Program-made: the position numbers and the translations under genes | Part shown: one piece after another, positions 46,525 to 56,557 of the stretch | Position numbering within the stretch: position 1 is the first letter of the stretch | Layout of the letters: the number at the start of each line of letters is the position of its first letter | The notes under the pieces: model-generated | What the model was told of the DNA's origin: nothing | Seen by the model: the letters and a program-made list of their open reading frames with translations, nothing else | Database searches by the model: none | Source: Rhodoferax sp. | Lineage (GTDB): Bacteria; Pseudomonadota; Gammaproteobacteria; Burkholderiales; Burkholderiaceae_C | DNA: 58,901 bases | Reading direction: 5' to 3' | Assembly (NCBI GenBank): GCA_021737865.1 | Contig: JAIPDC010000002.1 | Span: 1-58,901 of the forward strand

Positions 46525-48335
46525 CAGTCTTCCACCTGCAAAATAGCCAGGAATGCTTCCTGGGGAACTTCAACGGATCCGATTTGCTTCATGCGTTTCT
46601 TGCCTGCTTTCTGCTTTTCAAGGAGTTTACGTTTGCGTGAAATATCTCCGCCATAACACTTGGCGAGCACATTTTTTCGCAGTGCTTTGATTGTCTCACG
46701 CGCAATGATGTTGGAGCCGATGGCAGCCTGGATAGCGACGTCGTACATCTGACGCGAAATAATCTCCCGCATCTTGCCCACCACCGCACGACCGCGATAG
46801 ATGCTTTGGCTGCGGTGCAGCATGATGGACAGCGCATCGACCTTTTCGGTATTCAGCAAAATGTCCACCTTCACGACATCGGCGGCGCGGTATTCCTTGA
46901 ACTCGTAGTCCATCGACGCATAACCGCGCGACACGGACTTCAGCTTGTCAAAAAAGTCCAACACGATTTCGGCCAACGGCATTTCATAGGTCAACACTAC
47001 CTGCCGCCCTTTGTAGGCCATGTTCATCTGCACGCCGCGCTTTTGGTTCGCCAGCGTCATGACCACGCCCACATACTCTTGCGGCATATAAAGGTGCACG
47101 GTCACGATGGGCTCGCGAATTTCCGCCGTCTTGCCGATCTCCGGCATCTTGGACGGGTTCTCGACCATGACGACTTCCCCGTCATTCTTGACCACCTGGT
47201 AGACCACGCTGGGTGCGGTGGTGATCAGGTCCTGATCAAACTCGCGTTCCAGTCGCTCCTGCACAATTTCCATGTGCAGCAGCCCCAGAAAACCGCACCG
47301 AAAACCGAAGCCGAGGGCCTGTGACACTTCGGGTTCGTAATGCAGCGAGGCGTCATTGAGCTTGAGTTTTTCAAGGGCATCGCGCAACGAGTCGTACTCG
47401 CTGGCTTCGGTGGGATACAAACCGGCAAAGACTTGCGGCTGTATTTCTTTAAAACCGGGCAAAGCTTCGGTAGCGGTGGAGGCTGCACCACCGGTTCCCG
47501 GTTTGATCAGCGTTACCGTGTCGCCCACCTTGGCCGCCTGCAATTCCTTGATGCCGGCGATGATGTAGCCGACCTCACCCGCCTCCAGCGACTGCCGCGG
47601 TTGATTGGCCGGAGTAAAAACACCCAGGTTATCGGCGTTGTACATGGCGCCCGATGCCATCATCTTGATGCGCTCACCTTTAGCCAACCGCCCATCGACC
47701 ACACGGACCAGCATCACCACCCCGACGTAGCTGTCAAACCAGCTGTCGATGATCATGGCGCGCAAGGGGCCATCAGGATTTCCTTTGGGTGCAGGAATTT
47801 TGGCGACGATAGCTTCCAGAATGTCGTCAATGCCAAGACCGGTCTTGGCCGAGCAGACTATTGCATCTGATGCGTCGATGCCAATCACGTCTTCGATCTC
47901 GCTTCTAGCGTTTTCTGGATCGGCATTGGGCAAGTCAATCTTGTTCAGCACGGGCAACACTTCCACGTGCAGATCAAGTGCGGTGTAACAATTCGCCACC
48001 GTCTGCGCCTCTACCCCTTGGCTGGCGTCCACAACCAGCAGCGCGCCCTCGCACGCAGACAGTGATCGACTCACTTCATATGAGAAGTCCACATGCCCGG
48101 GCGTGTCGATCAAGTTCAGGTTGTAAACCTGCCCATCTTTCGCCTTGTATTGAAGCGCTGCGGTCTGCGCTTTGATAGTTATCCCACGCTCTTTCTCGAT
48201 GTCCATCGAGTCCAACACCTGCGCCTCCATCTCGCGTGCTTCGAGTCCTCCACAACGCTGAATCAAACGATCGGCTAGCGTGGATTTGCCGTGATCAATG
48301 TGTGCAATGATCGAAAAATTTCTGATGTGATTCAT
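46524..48335 (-). CDS. lepA: Elongation factor 4 (LepA)
   Basis: Ribosome-associated translational GTPase. About 603 residues: [14 protein letters not shown] and [16 protein letters not shown] in the G domain, NKIDLP, the elongation-factor domains, and the LepA-specific C-terminal domain ([20 protein letters not shown]). The ATG at 48335 is preferred over the adjacent TTG at 48338. First gene of the lepA-to-acpS cluster. Confidence 0.98.
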   Translation of the reverse strand: MNHIRNFSIIAHIDHGKSTLADRLIQRCGGLEAREMEAQVLDSMDIEKERGITIKAQTAALQYKAKDGQVYNLNLIDTPGHVDFSYEVSRSLSACEGALLVVDASQGVEAQTVANCYTALDLHVEVLPVLNKIDLPNADPENARSEIEDVIGIDASDAIVCSAKTGLGIDDILEAIVAKIPAPKGNPDGPLRAMIIDSWFDSYVGVVMLVRVVDGRLAKGERIKMMASGAMYNADNLGVFTPANQPRQSLEAGEVGYIIAGIKELQAAKVGDTVTLIKPGTGGAASTATEALPGFKEIQPQVFAGLYPTEASEYDSLRDALEKLKLNDASLHYEPEVSQALGFGFRCGFLGLLHMEIVQERLEREFDQDLITTAPSVVYQVVKNDGEVVMVENPSKMPEIGKTAEIREPIVTVHLYMPQEYVGVVMTLANQKRGVQMNMAYKGRQVVLTYEMPLAEIVLDFFDKLKSVSRGYASMDYEFKEYRAADVVKVDILLNTEKVDALSIMLHRSQSIYRGRAVVGKMREIISRQMYDVAIQAAIGSNIIARETIKALRKNVLAKCYGGDISRKRKLLEKQKAGKKRMKQIGSVEVPQEAFLAILQVED

Positions 48336-48380
48336 CAACGAGAACGCTTAAGTGATTGAATTAATTTGGAATGCACAAGA

Positions 48381-48410
48381 AAAAAGGGCGCGTCGAGAAA
48401 CGACACGCCC
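48381..48410 (-). terminator. Hairpin with U-run just upstream of lepA
   Basis: Reading leftward, GGGCGTGTCG pairs with CGACGCGCCC (one mismatch) around a short loop, followed by a U-run. It lies 46 nt before the lepA ATG and would stop transcripts coming from the mucD side, or act as an attenuator for lepA. Confidence 0.7.
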
Positions 48411-48526
48411 TGAACCAACAATCATTGGCAACTGCGAAGGTTGGAACTTCATTGTAGGCAAAAAGTCGTGAAAACAAAACGGAAAAAACAGCATATCGGT
48501 GTCGTTGCAACTCAGCAACAGTAATC

Positions 48527-48604
48527 TTATTCACAGGTTGTTAACAATTTCATGGGTGAGACTCTGAACAACTTGTGGGTGATCTGTGGATCAGCTGTGG
48601 GGGA
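48527..48604. other. Cluster of DnaA-box-like sites in the lepA-mucD gap
   Basis: TTATTCACA (48527-48535) fits the TTATNCACA consensus exactly. TGTGGATCA (48585-48593) is a one-mismatch reverse box; TGTGGGTGA (48574-48582) and TGTGGGGGA (48596-48604) are weaker. The palindrome TTGTTAACAA lies at 48538-48547. Also in this 484-bp gap are inverted repeats at 48504-48519 and 48624-48643 (ATGGATT/AATCCAT) and an A/T-rich tract near 48746-48760. No reading frame in the gap looks real. Confidence 0.45.
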
Positions 48605-48768
48605 CTTATCAGCATCCCATATCATGGATTTTTGGCAATCCATATATCCAGAAAATCTGTCGCTGGGTCCACATTCTAACTAGCTTCCAGAAATCGCCAA
48701 AAGTTAGCGAGTACACACATATAGATTTCAAAGTCTAAAGCGGTGCAAAAAAAATATTAAAGGGACCC

Positions 48769-48807
48769 AAAACAACCCATAAACCCTGACGGCAGACGGG
48801 TTGTTTT
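48769..48807 (-). terminator. Terminator hairpin after mucD
   Basis: AAAACAACCC (48769-48778) and GGGTTGTTTT (48798-48807) form a perfect 10-bp stem with a 19-nt loop, 12 nt beyond the mucD stop. The A-U end of the stem gives a short U-run; it could work on both strands. Confidence 0.65.
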
Positions 48808-48819
48808 GCCTTCTCGAAG

Positions 48820-50295
48820 CTATCGGGCAGGCTTGATCAAAACCCACTGCACCAAATCAGCACGACGAACCAGCACAGCCAAGGTCTTGCTTTTGTCATG
48901 CTTGGCAAGTGCTGCTTCAAACTCTTTAACCGATGAAATCTCTGTGTTGCCCAGCGACATGATGATGTCGCCCTCGCGCAATCCGGCACGCGCTGCTGCA
49001 TCCACGGCGCTATCGACTCGCACACCGCCCTTGATTTTCAGCTCCTTCTTCTGGGCTTCCGTTGCCTCACTGACACCAAGCCCCACCGCTTGACCGGCGG
49101 TCGATGTCTTGGGCTTCTCGTCGCGCGCCGATGCTTTGGCCAGCGGCTTGTCGGCCTCGACCTCAGCGATCGAGATGCTCAGGTCCTTGTAAGCACCGCG
49201 CCTGAAGACGGTCAGTGTGCTCTTGGTACCGGGCTTGGTGCCGCCAACCATTCGTGGAAGGTCACTGGACTTCTCGATGGTCTTTCCGTCAAACCGCGTG
49301 ATGATGTCACCCGCTTCGACCCCTGCTTTTTCCGCCGGTAAACCCGGCTCTACCGCACGCACCATTGCACCGGCTGCTTTGCCCAACCCGAGCGACTCAG
49401 CAACATCTTTACTAACCTGTTCGATCTGCACCCCGATACGGCCACGGGAAACTCTGCCGGAACTGCGCAACTGGTCACTGACACGAACCGCCTCGTCCAT
49501 GGGAATCGCAAAAGAGATGCCCATGAAACCGCCTGAGCGAGAATAGATTTGGCTGTTAATACCCACCACTTCACCACGCATATTGATCAGGGGGCCACCG
49601 GAATTTCCAGGGTTGATCGCCACGTCTGTCTGGATAAAAGGAAGGTAGTCACCGGTGTCGCGCTGCTTGGCACTCACAATGCCGGCGGTAACCGAATTTT
49701 CCAGACCAAATGGTGAACCGATGGCCATCACCCACTCGCCCACCCGCAGACGACCCACATCGCCAACTTTGACCGCAGGCAAACCGACAGCCTCAATCTT
49801 CACAACCGCGACATCACTGCGCTTGTCCGCACCGATGATCTTGGCCTTGAACTCGCGCTTGTCGGTCAGCGTCACCAATACTTCATCAGCCCCGTCAACG
49901 ACATGGGCATTGGTCATGATGAAACCGTCTGCAGTAAGAATGAAACCAGAACCCACGCCGCGAGGCTGCTCTTCTTCGTGCTGTGGGCGATTCTGACGCG
50001 GGGCTTGTTTCGGATTACCAGGCATATTGGGCATCGGTATGCCAAAACGCCGGAAAAACTCCATCATGTCTTCGTCGCCCTGACCACCTTGAGCGCTGCG
50101 CAGGCTCACTTTCTCCATGGTGCGGATGTTGACCACCGACGGGCCCACCAAATCGACCAGGTCGGTGAAGTCGGGCAGTGCGCGCGCCTGCGCCATGGCG
50201 GGCTGCAAGGGTGATACTGCAATGAATGCAGTCGTGGTCATCGTGAGCGCCACAAAAATCGTACGCAGGGTTTTGAGCATCAGAGGTTTCGTCAT
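48820..50295 (-). CDS. mucD: Periplasmic serine protease DegP/MucD (HtrA family)
   Basis: Periplasmic quality-control protease/chaperone. About 491 residues: signal peptide (cleaved near PAMAQA), trypsin-like domain with catalytic His131 (TNAHVVDG), Asp161 (RSDVAVVKIE) and Ser232 (NPGNSGGPLIN), and two PDZ domains (from GRIGVQIEQV and from GVRVDSAVDAAARAG). The start at 50295 (MTKPLMLKTL) has GGAAG upstream; the frame is open further. Last of the ygfX-rpoE-rseA-rseB-mucD unit, about 68 bp after rseB. Confidence 0.95.
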   Translation of the reverse strand: MTKPLMLKTLRTIFVALTMTTTAFIAVSPLQPAMAQARALPDFTDLVDLVGPSVVNIRTMEKVSLRSAQGGQGDEDMMEFFRRFGIPMPNMPGNPKQAPRQNRPQHEEEQPRGVGSGFILTADGFIMTNAHVVDGADEVLVTLTDKREFKAKIIGADKRSDVAVVKIEAVGLPAVKVGDVGRLRVGEWVMAIGSPFGLENSVTAGIVSAKQRDTGDYLPFIQTDVAINPGNSGGPLINMRGEVVGINSQIYSRSGGFMGISFAIPMDEAVRVSDQLRSSGRVSRGRIGVQIEQVSKDVAESLGLGKAAGAMVRAVEPGLPAEKAGVEAGDIITRFDGKTIEKSSDLPRMVGGTKPGTKSTLTVFRRGAYKDLSISIAEVEADKPLAKASARDEKPKTSTAGQAVGLGVSEATEAQKKELKIKGGVRVDSAVDAAARAGLREGDIIMSLGNTEISSVKEFEAALAKHDKSKTLAVLVRRADLVQWVLIKPAR

Positions 50296-50363
50296 ATTTC
50301 TTCCATTCAAACAAACAGTCTGGTCATTGACCAGAATCCACCGGCAGGGTTCCAAATAGGGCC

Positions 50364-51365
50364 TTATTTTTTTCGTTCAAGGGCATTTGCAAATGCGCTC
50401 AGGGTCGTCGGTGGCACCTCGCCGACCACGGTCACCCACCAGTCATTGATGCGGCGGGTCTGGGTGTGGGTCGCGCCTCCCATGTCGGTCAAGCCTTCGC
50501 TTGCGTGGCGTTGGCGGTCATAGGCCTCCACAAAAAGTGAAACCGTGGCCACTCCATCCGAGAACATCCATTGCATCGTGGTCTGCCCATTGCCAGTCGC
50601 CCCGGTCACGGCTGGGGTCGCCGGGCGCTGGTAGCAGGCCATGGAGGTGAATCCATCAATTTCCCGTTGCAACATCCAGCCCTGCGCATCTGCGGAGGTC
50701 TTCTGCAGGCCCGGTCGCAGCACGCGGTAGCCATCCGTGCTTCCCGACTTCGACAACCTGGCGACGTTCACCGAAGCATTCAACTGCAGTTCCGAGAATG
50801 CAGCCTGCTCCAGAACCTTCCCATCCAGATCCAGCGTTTGCAACTGAATGATCAGTCCGGTTTTCTTTTCATTCCAGACGCGGTAGCCATAGCGCAAGCG
50901 GTCATTTGGAACGAGTTGAACCACGTCTGCGTCAAAGCCGGCAATTCGTTCCTGGCCAAGCACCTTGAGTCGATAGAAATTACCAATTGATGAGTCGTTC
51001 GACTTGAGCAGATTGGGAAACACGCCCAGCGATTCGCGTACCTCGGCAACAGCCATGCGGGACTGCGGGAAAAATGTCACGACCTGATCATTGCGCCGAA
51101 AGATCGCCCGTGGTGTGCCACTCAAGGATTCGACCCGTTCCAATTGCTGGCTGCCGTCACAAACATGCCAGATGCGGGCGCTTGCCAGTCGGCCCCCGGC
51201 AGACACCACAAAAGTTCCGGTGTAGACACTTTGCCGCGCTGCCTGGTGCACGCGCAGCAACCAGGCATTCAATGGCAGTTCCACTTGCGCCCAACCCGTG
51301 CTCTGGACGCTGAACAGACACCATGCAATGAACGAAACCAGCCGCTTTCCCAACATCGGCCTCAC
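50364..51365 (-). CDS. rseB: Sigma-E regulatory protein RseB/MucB
   Basis: Periplasmic protein that shields the anti-sigma factor RseA/MucA from proteolysis and senses envelope stress. 333 residues with a signal peptide (LVSFIAWCLFSVQSTGWAQ), an N-terminal lipoprotein-carrier-like domain (YTGTFVVSAGGRLASARIWH) and a smaller C-terminal domain. The start is probably GTG at 51365, overlapping the rseA stop by 4 bp; ATG at 51356 is the alternative. The last residues (ALERKK) end 68 bp before mucD. Confidence 0.92.
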   Translation of the reverse strand: MRPMLGKRLVSFIAWCLFSVQSTGWAQVELPLNAWLLRVHQAARQSVYTGTFVVSAGGRLASARIWHVCDGSQQLERVESLSGTPRAIFRRNDQVVTFFPQSRMAVAEVRESLGVFPNLLKSNDSSIGNFYRLKVLGQERIAGFDADVVQLVPNDRLRYGYRVWNEKKTGLIIQLQTLDLDGKVLEQAAFSELQLNASVNVARLSKSGSTDGYRVLRPGLQKTSADAQGWMLQREIDGFTSMACYQRPATPAVTGATGNGQTTMQWMFSDGVATVSLFVEAYDRQRHASEGLTDMGGATHTQTRRINDWWVTVVGEVPPTTLSAFANALERKK

Positions 51366-51961
51366 CGACCATTCCCCTCATATGTGGCATTGCGCAAAAA
51401 GCCAGCCGGCACTTGCAGTGCCGAATGACCGCCGAGCTGGCGGTGTGCGGCCATCAACTCGTCCAGGCGTGGATCACGCAGCATGGGGCCTATCGGCGTC
51501 TCGGTGGCGACCTGCGCCGATGCCACTTCCCCACCACCACGCAGGTCGGCTTGATTCAACAACCCGATCGCCACCACAGCCACCAAGGCCGAGCAAGCGA
51601 CGCCTGCCAGCGCCTTCCATCGAAACAAAGGATCATTGGCGACCGGCTTACGAATATTCACCATGACTGGCGCAGCGTCACTTCCCACCGGAGAGATTTC
51701 GCCTTCAAGGGCGATAAAAGGCCTTTGCGGTTCCTGCAACAGCCGCTGTTCAATTTTTTCCAAAAATGCCAAGTCATTTCGCATTGGCGCCAACTCGGCG
51801 CTCCGCAACGCATCGCCAACCACCTGGTAGACGTGCCAGGTTTCAATCGACTGCTTATCCGCCAAGACTGCATTCAAAACATGCGCACATTCATCTGCGT
51901 GCAGTTCCCCATCCATCAAAGCGGATATGCGTTCGTTTGAGATTGATTTCGAATCATCCAT
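51362..51961 (-). CDS. rseA: Anti-sigma-E factor RseA/MucA
   Basis: Single-pass inner-membrane anti-sigma factor that holds RpoE inactive. About 199 residues: a cytoplasmic N-terminal sigma-binding domain (ISNERISALMDGELHADECA, TWHVYQVVGDALRS), one membrane segment (LAGVACSALVAVVAIGLL, about 116-133 in the mature reading) and a periplasmic tail. The ATG at 51961 leaves 8 bp after rpoE, with GAGGTG upstream. Overlaps rseB. Confidence 0.93.
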   Translation of the reverse strand: MDDSKSISNERISALMDGELHADECAHVLNAVLADKQSIETWHVYQVVGDALRSAELAPMRNDLAFLEKIEQRLLQEPQRPFIALEGEISPVGSDAAPVMVNIRKPVANDPLFRWKALAGVACSALVAVVAIGLLNQADLRGGGEVASAQVATETPIGPMLRDPRLDELMAAHRQLGGHSALQVPAGFLRNATYEGNGR

Positions 51962-51969
51962 TACACACC

Positions 51970-52593
51970 TCACCACCGTTTACCCGCTTGCTGACTTAGC
52001 AATGGCCGCACCCGCTGCGAGATGGCCTCGCGGGCTCGAAAAATACGGGACCTGACAGTCCCAATGGGACAATCCATTGCGGCCGCGATGTCTTCGTAAC
52101 TCATACCTTCAATTTCCCGCAAAATGATCGCCTCACGCAAATCCGCCGGCAACGCGTCCATCGCCGCATTAACAACAACCGCTATCTCCTTGGCAGCCAG
52201 AATAGTGTCAGGCCCCTCATCCGTGGTTGGTTCATTCTTTTTCCAGGAAGTTTCATCGTCATCATCAGATGTGCTGAAATTTTCAGAAATGGTCGGGTCA
52301 TTTTTGAGTTCGAGCAGAAATTTCTTGGCTGTGTTGACAGCAATTCGGTATAGCCAGGTGTAGAACTGCGCATCGCCACGGAACTGGTGCAGCGCACGGT
52401 AGGCGCGAATAAACGTTTCTTGCGCAATGTCTTCGACCAGATCAACATCACGCACCATGCGGCCAATGAGCCTCTGGATTCGGCGCTGGTACTTCAGCAC
52501 CAGCAAGCCGTAAGCCTTTTGGTCACCGGCGACCGTGCGCTGCACCAGCACGGTATCGGTGACCTGATCCGAGGGGTTTTCAGTCGCCGTCAT
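51970..52593 (-). CDS. rpoE: RNA polymerase sigma factor RpoE
   Basis: ECF sigma factor for envelope stress. 207 residues with sigma-2 (QKAYGLLVLKYQRRIQRLIG, DVDLVEDIAQETFIRAYRAL, FYTWLYRIAVNTAKKFL) and sigma-4 (LPADLREAIILREIEGMSYE, then CPIGTVRSRIFRARE). Start overlaps the stop of the YgfX-like gene by 4 bp. A sigma-E type promoter upstream could not be identified with confidence; the gap before the YgfX-like gene is only 26 bp. Confidence 0.96.
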   Translation of the reverse strand: MTATENPSDQVTDTVLVQRTVAGDQKAYGLLVLKYQRRIQRLIGRMVRDVDLVEDIAQETFIRAYRALHQFRGDAQFYTWLYRIAVNTAKKFLLELKNDPTISENFSTSDDDDETSWKKNEPTTDEGPDTILAAKEIAVVVNAAMDALPADLREAIILREIEGMSYEDIAAAMDCPIGTVRSRIFRAREAISQRVRPLLSQQAGKRW

Positions 52594-53063
52594 CCGACCT
52601 CCGCGTGGCGCGGACTGGCCTCCACACCGTCATCCCCGGGGGCAATGCTCTGGCCGGAAAAAATGGCCCGCCGCAAGGCGTTCCACTGGGCAAAGTCGGA
52701 GCGAGCGTCAAGCCACAACCAGAGCGACCGGTCGCCCTCACGCTGCAGCGTCACCAACATGCCACTTTGCCAGTCCATGCGCAATATCAGGCCGCATGCG
52801 GCGCTGTCACTCCACCCGGACCAGTGCCAATGCTGTCGATCCCATCGCAGGCAACCCACTGGAGACCTGCTCCAGTCGATCAGTGCCATGCAAGCAGATA
52901 CCAGCCCTGCACACCCGAGGATCAAAAGTTGCCATTGTGATTGCGGCTGACCCAGCCCGAAGCCGACCAAGGCCACACCCGCGCTGGTTGCCAGCACCAG
53001 CACGAACCGCAAATGCCAACGCGACCTGGCTGTTAAAAAACTGACCGCCGGGGCCCGGTGCAT
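52590..53063 (-). CDS. YgfX-like membrane protein coupled to rpoE
   Basis: 157 residues with two membrane segments (about 18-38 and 46-62) and a C-terminal soluble part. That part, CLRWDRQHWHWSGW to SLWLWLDARSDFAQWNALRR, lines up with the tail of E. coli YgfX/CptA (LWLxADSMDxAEWRDLRR pattern), the inner-membrane partner of SdhE reported to affect the cytoskeleton. The match is from memory and moderate. Unlike in gammaproteobacteria it is not next to sdhE, but overlaps rpoE by 4 bp, so it is probably translated with the sigma factor. Confidence 0.6.
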   Translation of the reverse strand: MHRAPAVSFLTARSRWHLRFVLVLATSAGVALVGFGLGQPQSQWQLLILGCAGLVSACMALIDWSRSPVGCLRWDRQHWHWSGWSDSAACGLILRMDWQSGMLVTLQREGDRSLWLWLDARSDFAQWNALRRAIFSGQSIAPGDDGVEASPRHAEVG

Positions 53064-53089
53064 GTCCTGTTGCGGGTAACTGGCATCGC

Positions 53090-54334
53090 TCAGACGCGCT
53101 TGAACACCAGCGATCCGTTCGTGCCACCAAAACCAAAGTTATTCTTGATGGCCACATCAATGCGCATATCACGGGCTACGTTTGCACAATAGTCGAGATC
53201 GCATTCAGGATCCTGATTGAAGATATTGATGGTCGGCGGACTTTTCTGATGGTGCAAAGCCAAAATCGTAAAGACCGACTCGATGCCACCGGCCCCACCG
53301 AGCAAATGCCCGGTCATGGATTTTGTGGAGTTAACGACCACCTTTTTGGCATGATCGCCCAAAGCGGCCTTGATCGCATTGGTTTCGTTCAGATCGCCCA
53401 GCGGGGTAGAGGTGCCGTGCGCGTTCAAATAGTCCACCTGATCTACGTTGACGCCCGCATTGCGCATTGCGCCCAGCATGGCGCGCCGTGGGCCATCCAT
53501 ATTTGGAGCGGTCATGTGCCCCGCATCGGCGCTCATGCCAAAGCCGGCAAGCTCAGCATAAATTTTCGCTCCGCGGGCCACAGCATGCTCGTATTCCTCC
53601 AGCACCACCACACCCGCTCCTTCACCGAGCACGAAACCATCACGGTCCTTGTCCCACGGCCGTGAGGCGGTCGCAGGGTCATCGTTTCGCGTACTCAAAG
53701 CCCGCATGGCGGCAAACCCGCCGATTCCCAGCGGAGAAACGGTCGCCTCGGACCCGCCGGCAACCATTACGTCGGCATCTCCATATTCGATCATGCGACC
53801 GGCCTCACCGATGCAATGCAAACCCGTGGTGCAAGCGGTCACGATGGCAATGTTGGGGCCCTTGAATCCAAACCGCATCGACACATGACCAGCCGTCATA
53901 TTGATGATGGTGGCGGGAACAAAAAATGGTGAAATACGACGCGGGCCCCGATTGGTGTATTCAACATGCATGCCCTCAATCATGGGCAGACCGCCAATAC
54001 CGGAACCAATCACACAACCGATGCGCGTGGCGGCTTCTTCGCCCAACGCATCGCCGGTCGGCACCCCCGAATCAACCACGGCCTGAACAGCCGCGGCAAT
54101 GCCGTAATGGATAAACGTATCCATGGTGCGGGCCTCTTTGGACGTCATGTAGGCATCCAAATTGAAATCTCGAACCTCACCAGCGATCTGGCAGGAAAAC
54201 GCCGATGCATCAAAGCGCGATATCTTCCCAATACCGGACTTGCCGGCAAGAATGTTGGACCACGCTTCGTCCACCGTGTTTCCAACAGGACTCACGCAAC
54301 CCAAACCAGTAACAACAACGCGACGACGGGCCAT
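53090..54334 (-). CDS. fabF: 3-oxoacyl-[ACP] synthase II (KAS II)
   Basis: Condenses malonyl-ACP with growing acyl-ACP in fatty acid elongation. 414 residues starting [20 protein letters not shown]. The catalytic triad is present: Cys168 (VTACTTGLH), His306 ([12 protein letters not shown]) and His343 ([15 protein letters not shown]), with Lys338. The C-terminus [16 protein letters not shown] is standard. It closes the fab cluster, 132 bp after acpP. Confidence 0.97.
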   Translation of the reverse strand: MARRRVVVTGLGCVSPVGNTVDEAWSNILAGKSGIGKISRFDASAFSCQIAGEVRDFNLDAYMTSKEARTMDTFIHYGIAAAVQAVVDSGVPTGDALGEEAATRIGCVIGSGIGGLPMIEGMHVEYTNRGPRRISPFFVPATIINMTAGHVSMRFGFKGPNIAIVTACTTGLHCIGEAGRMIEYGDADVMVAGGSEATVSPLGIGGFAAMRALSTRNDDPATASRPWDKDRDGFVLGEGAGVVVLEEYEHAVARGAKIYAELAGFGMSADAGHMTAPNMDGPRRAMLGAMRNAGVNVDQVDYLNAHGTSTPLGDLNETNAIKAALGDHAKKVVVNSTKSMTGHLLGGAGGIESVFTILALHHQKSPPTINIFNQDPECDLDYCANVARDMRIDVAIKNNFGFGGTNGSLVFKRV

Positions 54335-54466
54335 AGCAATCAGTCTTCAGATTTGGTCAAAAAAAAGCCGTCTGCAACGGCCCTGTTCCGGGTCAGTGGA
54401 CCTGCATTCCCCATGGATACACCCAGCCCACGATCCACGCGGCACCGCAGTGCCGCACAAGCCCAA

Positions 54467-54715
<249 letters not shown>

Positions 54716-54810
54716 CTAAGGGTTGTAAAAGAATCCGTAATTTTACCCGGGCTTAGAGACTTAACTCTAACCAGATCGCCGAACGGACAAATCGGCTGAA
54801 TTTCCATAGC

Positions 54811-55557
54811 TTACATGTACATGCCACCATTGACATGCAGTTCCTGCCCCGTCACATAACTCGCGTGCGGAGACGCCAAGTATGCGACAGCATGCGCAAT
54901 GTCAGATGGTTTGCCCAGTTGGCCCAGCGGGATCTGGCCCAAAAGTGTCTTTTGCTGATCTTCGCTCAGACTGGCGGTCATGTCGGTCTCGATAAATCCA
55001 GGCGCAATGCAATTGACCGTGATGTTACGCGACCCCAGTTCACGCGCCAAGGCGCGCGTCATGCCCGCCACGCCTGCCTTGGCGGCTGCATAGTTGGCTT
55101 GACCGGGATTACCGGATGCTCCCACCACCGAGGTAATGTTAATGATGCGACCGTAGCGCTGCTTCATCATCGTGCGCATAACAGCGCGGCTCATGCGGAA
55201 TACACCCTTGAGATTGGCTTCCATCACCGCATCCCACTCGTCATCCTTCATCCGCATGGCCAGGTTGTCACGCGTAATACCGGCGTTGTTGACCAGCACC
55301 TGCAACCCGCCATATTCCTTCACGATGGCGTCCACCAGAGCCTCGCCAGCCCCGCCCTGGGTGACGTCCAGTGTGCGCCCGCTGCAACCGGCAAAACCGG
55401 ACAGGGCGGCACTGATCTTTGCTGCGCCCGCGTCGGTCGTTGCCGTGCCGACCACCCTCAGACCCCTGCGCGCCAGCTCAAGCGCAATGGCCTCCCCGAT
55501 ACCCCGGGAGGCACCGGTTACCAGGGCTGTCTGGCCTTCAAATTTCACGTCAGTCAT
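54811..55557 (-). CDS. fabG: 3-oxoacyl-[ACP] reductase
   Basis: NADPH-dependent reduction of 3-oxoacyl-ACP. 248 residues of the short-chain dehydrogenase type: TGASRGIGEAIALELA (residues 14-29), NNAGITRDNLAMRM, catalytic Ser143, Tyr156 and Lys160 (ANYAAAKAGVAG), and the C-terminus YVTGQELHVNGGMYM. The true start is the ATG at 55557 (MTDVKFEGQTALVTG), which overlaps the fabD stop by 4 bp; the frame remains open upstream only as a shadow. Confidence 0.97.
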   Translation of the reverse strand: MTDVKFEGQTALVTGASRGIGEAIALELARRGLRVVGTATTDAGAAKISAALSGFAGCSGRTLDVTQGGAGEALVDAIVKEYGGLQVLVNNAGITRDNLAMRMKDDEWDAVMEANLKGVFRMSRAVMRTMMKQRYGRIINITSVVGASGNPGQANYAAAKAGVAGMTRALARELGSRNITVNCIAPGFIETDMTASLSEDQQKTLLGQIPLGQLGKPSDIAHAVAYLASPHASYVTGQELHVNGGMYM

Positions 55558-56504
55558 ACCAATGCACCTTTGATGTCTTGCAGTGTGACCGGATCCAACA
55601 ACGCTAGACCCGTCAACTCTGGATCGATGCGTTTGACCATCCCGGCCAGCACCTTGCCCGGACCACACTCGACCAATGTAGTCAACCCACGGGCCTTGAT
55701 AGCCTGCACACACTCCACCCAGCGCACCGGACCAAAGGCCTGGCGGTACAGGGCGTCACGAATACGGCTGATATCGGCTTCAACCGCCACATCAATGTTG
55801 TTGATCAAGTCAATCTGCGGTGCGGCGAATGCGACTGCCAGCAGACGGTCGCGGAGCTTCTCGGCGGCCGGCTGCATCAATCGAGAATGGAATGGTGCTG
55901 ACACAGGCAGCGGCAAGGCCCGCTTGGCCCCGTTGGCCTTGAGCACCTCGCAAGCCTTTTCGACTGCGGCCTTGCTGCCAGCAATCACGGTCTGGGCGGG
56001 GTCATTAAAATTCACGGCTTCCACGATTTCTGACGAACCGGCGCCAAACGACTGGGTCACTTCCAGACAACCTGCCGTCACTTTCCCTGCTTCCATGCCC
56101 AAAATCGCAGCCATGGCGCCCATGCCCACGGGTACTGCTTCCTGCATGGCCTGCGCACGCAGACGAACCAGAGGCGCTGCCTGCTGCAAAGTCAGTGCAC
56201 CCGCTGCCACCAAAGCCGAGTACTCCCCCAACGAGTGACCTGCTACAACAAGCGGGGCAATGCCGACTTCGGCCATCCAGACCCTGAATGCCGCAACACC
56301 TGCCACCAGCATCACGGGCTGTGTATTGGTCGTCAAGGCCAGTGCTTCCTTGGGTCCTTCACGGATCAGCTTGGCAACGTCCTCGCCCAAGGCGTCAGAG
56401 GCTTCCTGCAATGTCTGGACAACCACGGGGTGAGCCCCCCAGGCGTCAAGCATGCCAACCGATTGGGAGCCCTGCCCTGGAAATACAAAAGCAAACGATT
56501 TCAT
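55554..56504 (-). CDS. fabD: Malonyl-CoA:ACP transacylase
   Basis: Loads malonate from malonyl-CoA onto ACP. 316 residues: FVFPGQGSQSVGML at the N-terminus, catalytic Ser91 in VVAGHSLGEYSALVAAG, and the second active-site region PVSAPFHSRLM. Overlaps fabG; 53 bp after fabH. Confidence 0.97.
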   Translation of the reverse strand: MKSFAFVFPGQGSQSVGMLDAWGAHPVVVQTLQEASDALGEDVAKLIREGPKEALALTTNTQPVMLVAGVAAFRVWMAEVGIAPLVVAGHSLGEYSALVAAGALTLQQAAPLVRLRAQAMQEAVPVGMGAMAAILGMEAGKVTAGCLEVTQSFGAGSSEIVEAVNFNDPAQTVIAGSKAAVEKACEVLKANGAKRALPLPVSAPFHSRLMQPAAEKLRDRLLAVAFAAPQIDLINNIDVAVEADISRIRDALYRQAFGPVRWVECVQAIKARGLTTLVECGPGKVLAGMVKRIDPELTGLALLDPVTLQDIKGALV

Positions 56505-56557
56505 AACTATTTAATTGCAAAAGTGGCCGTAAACGCTCGTCAAAAGCATGTGTAGCG

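Noticed and set aside
48527-48604. Replication origin (oriC)
   Set aside because: Only one exact DnaA box, and none of the genes that flank oriC in this order (dnaA, dnaN, rpmH) is present; kept only as a DnaA-box-like cluster.
54835-56238. Long rightward open frame (467 codons) opposite fabG and fabD
   Set aside because: It lies wholly antisense to two clear genes with complete catalytic motifs, and its translation shows no domain pattern; it is a high-GC shadow frame.
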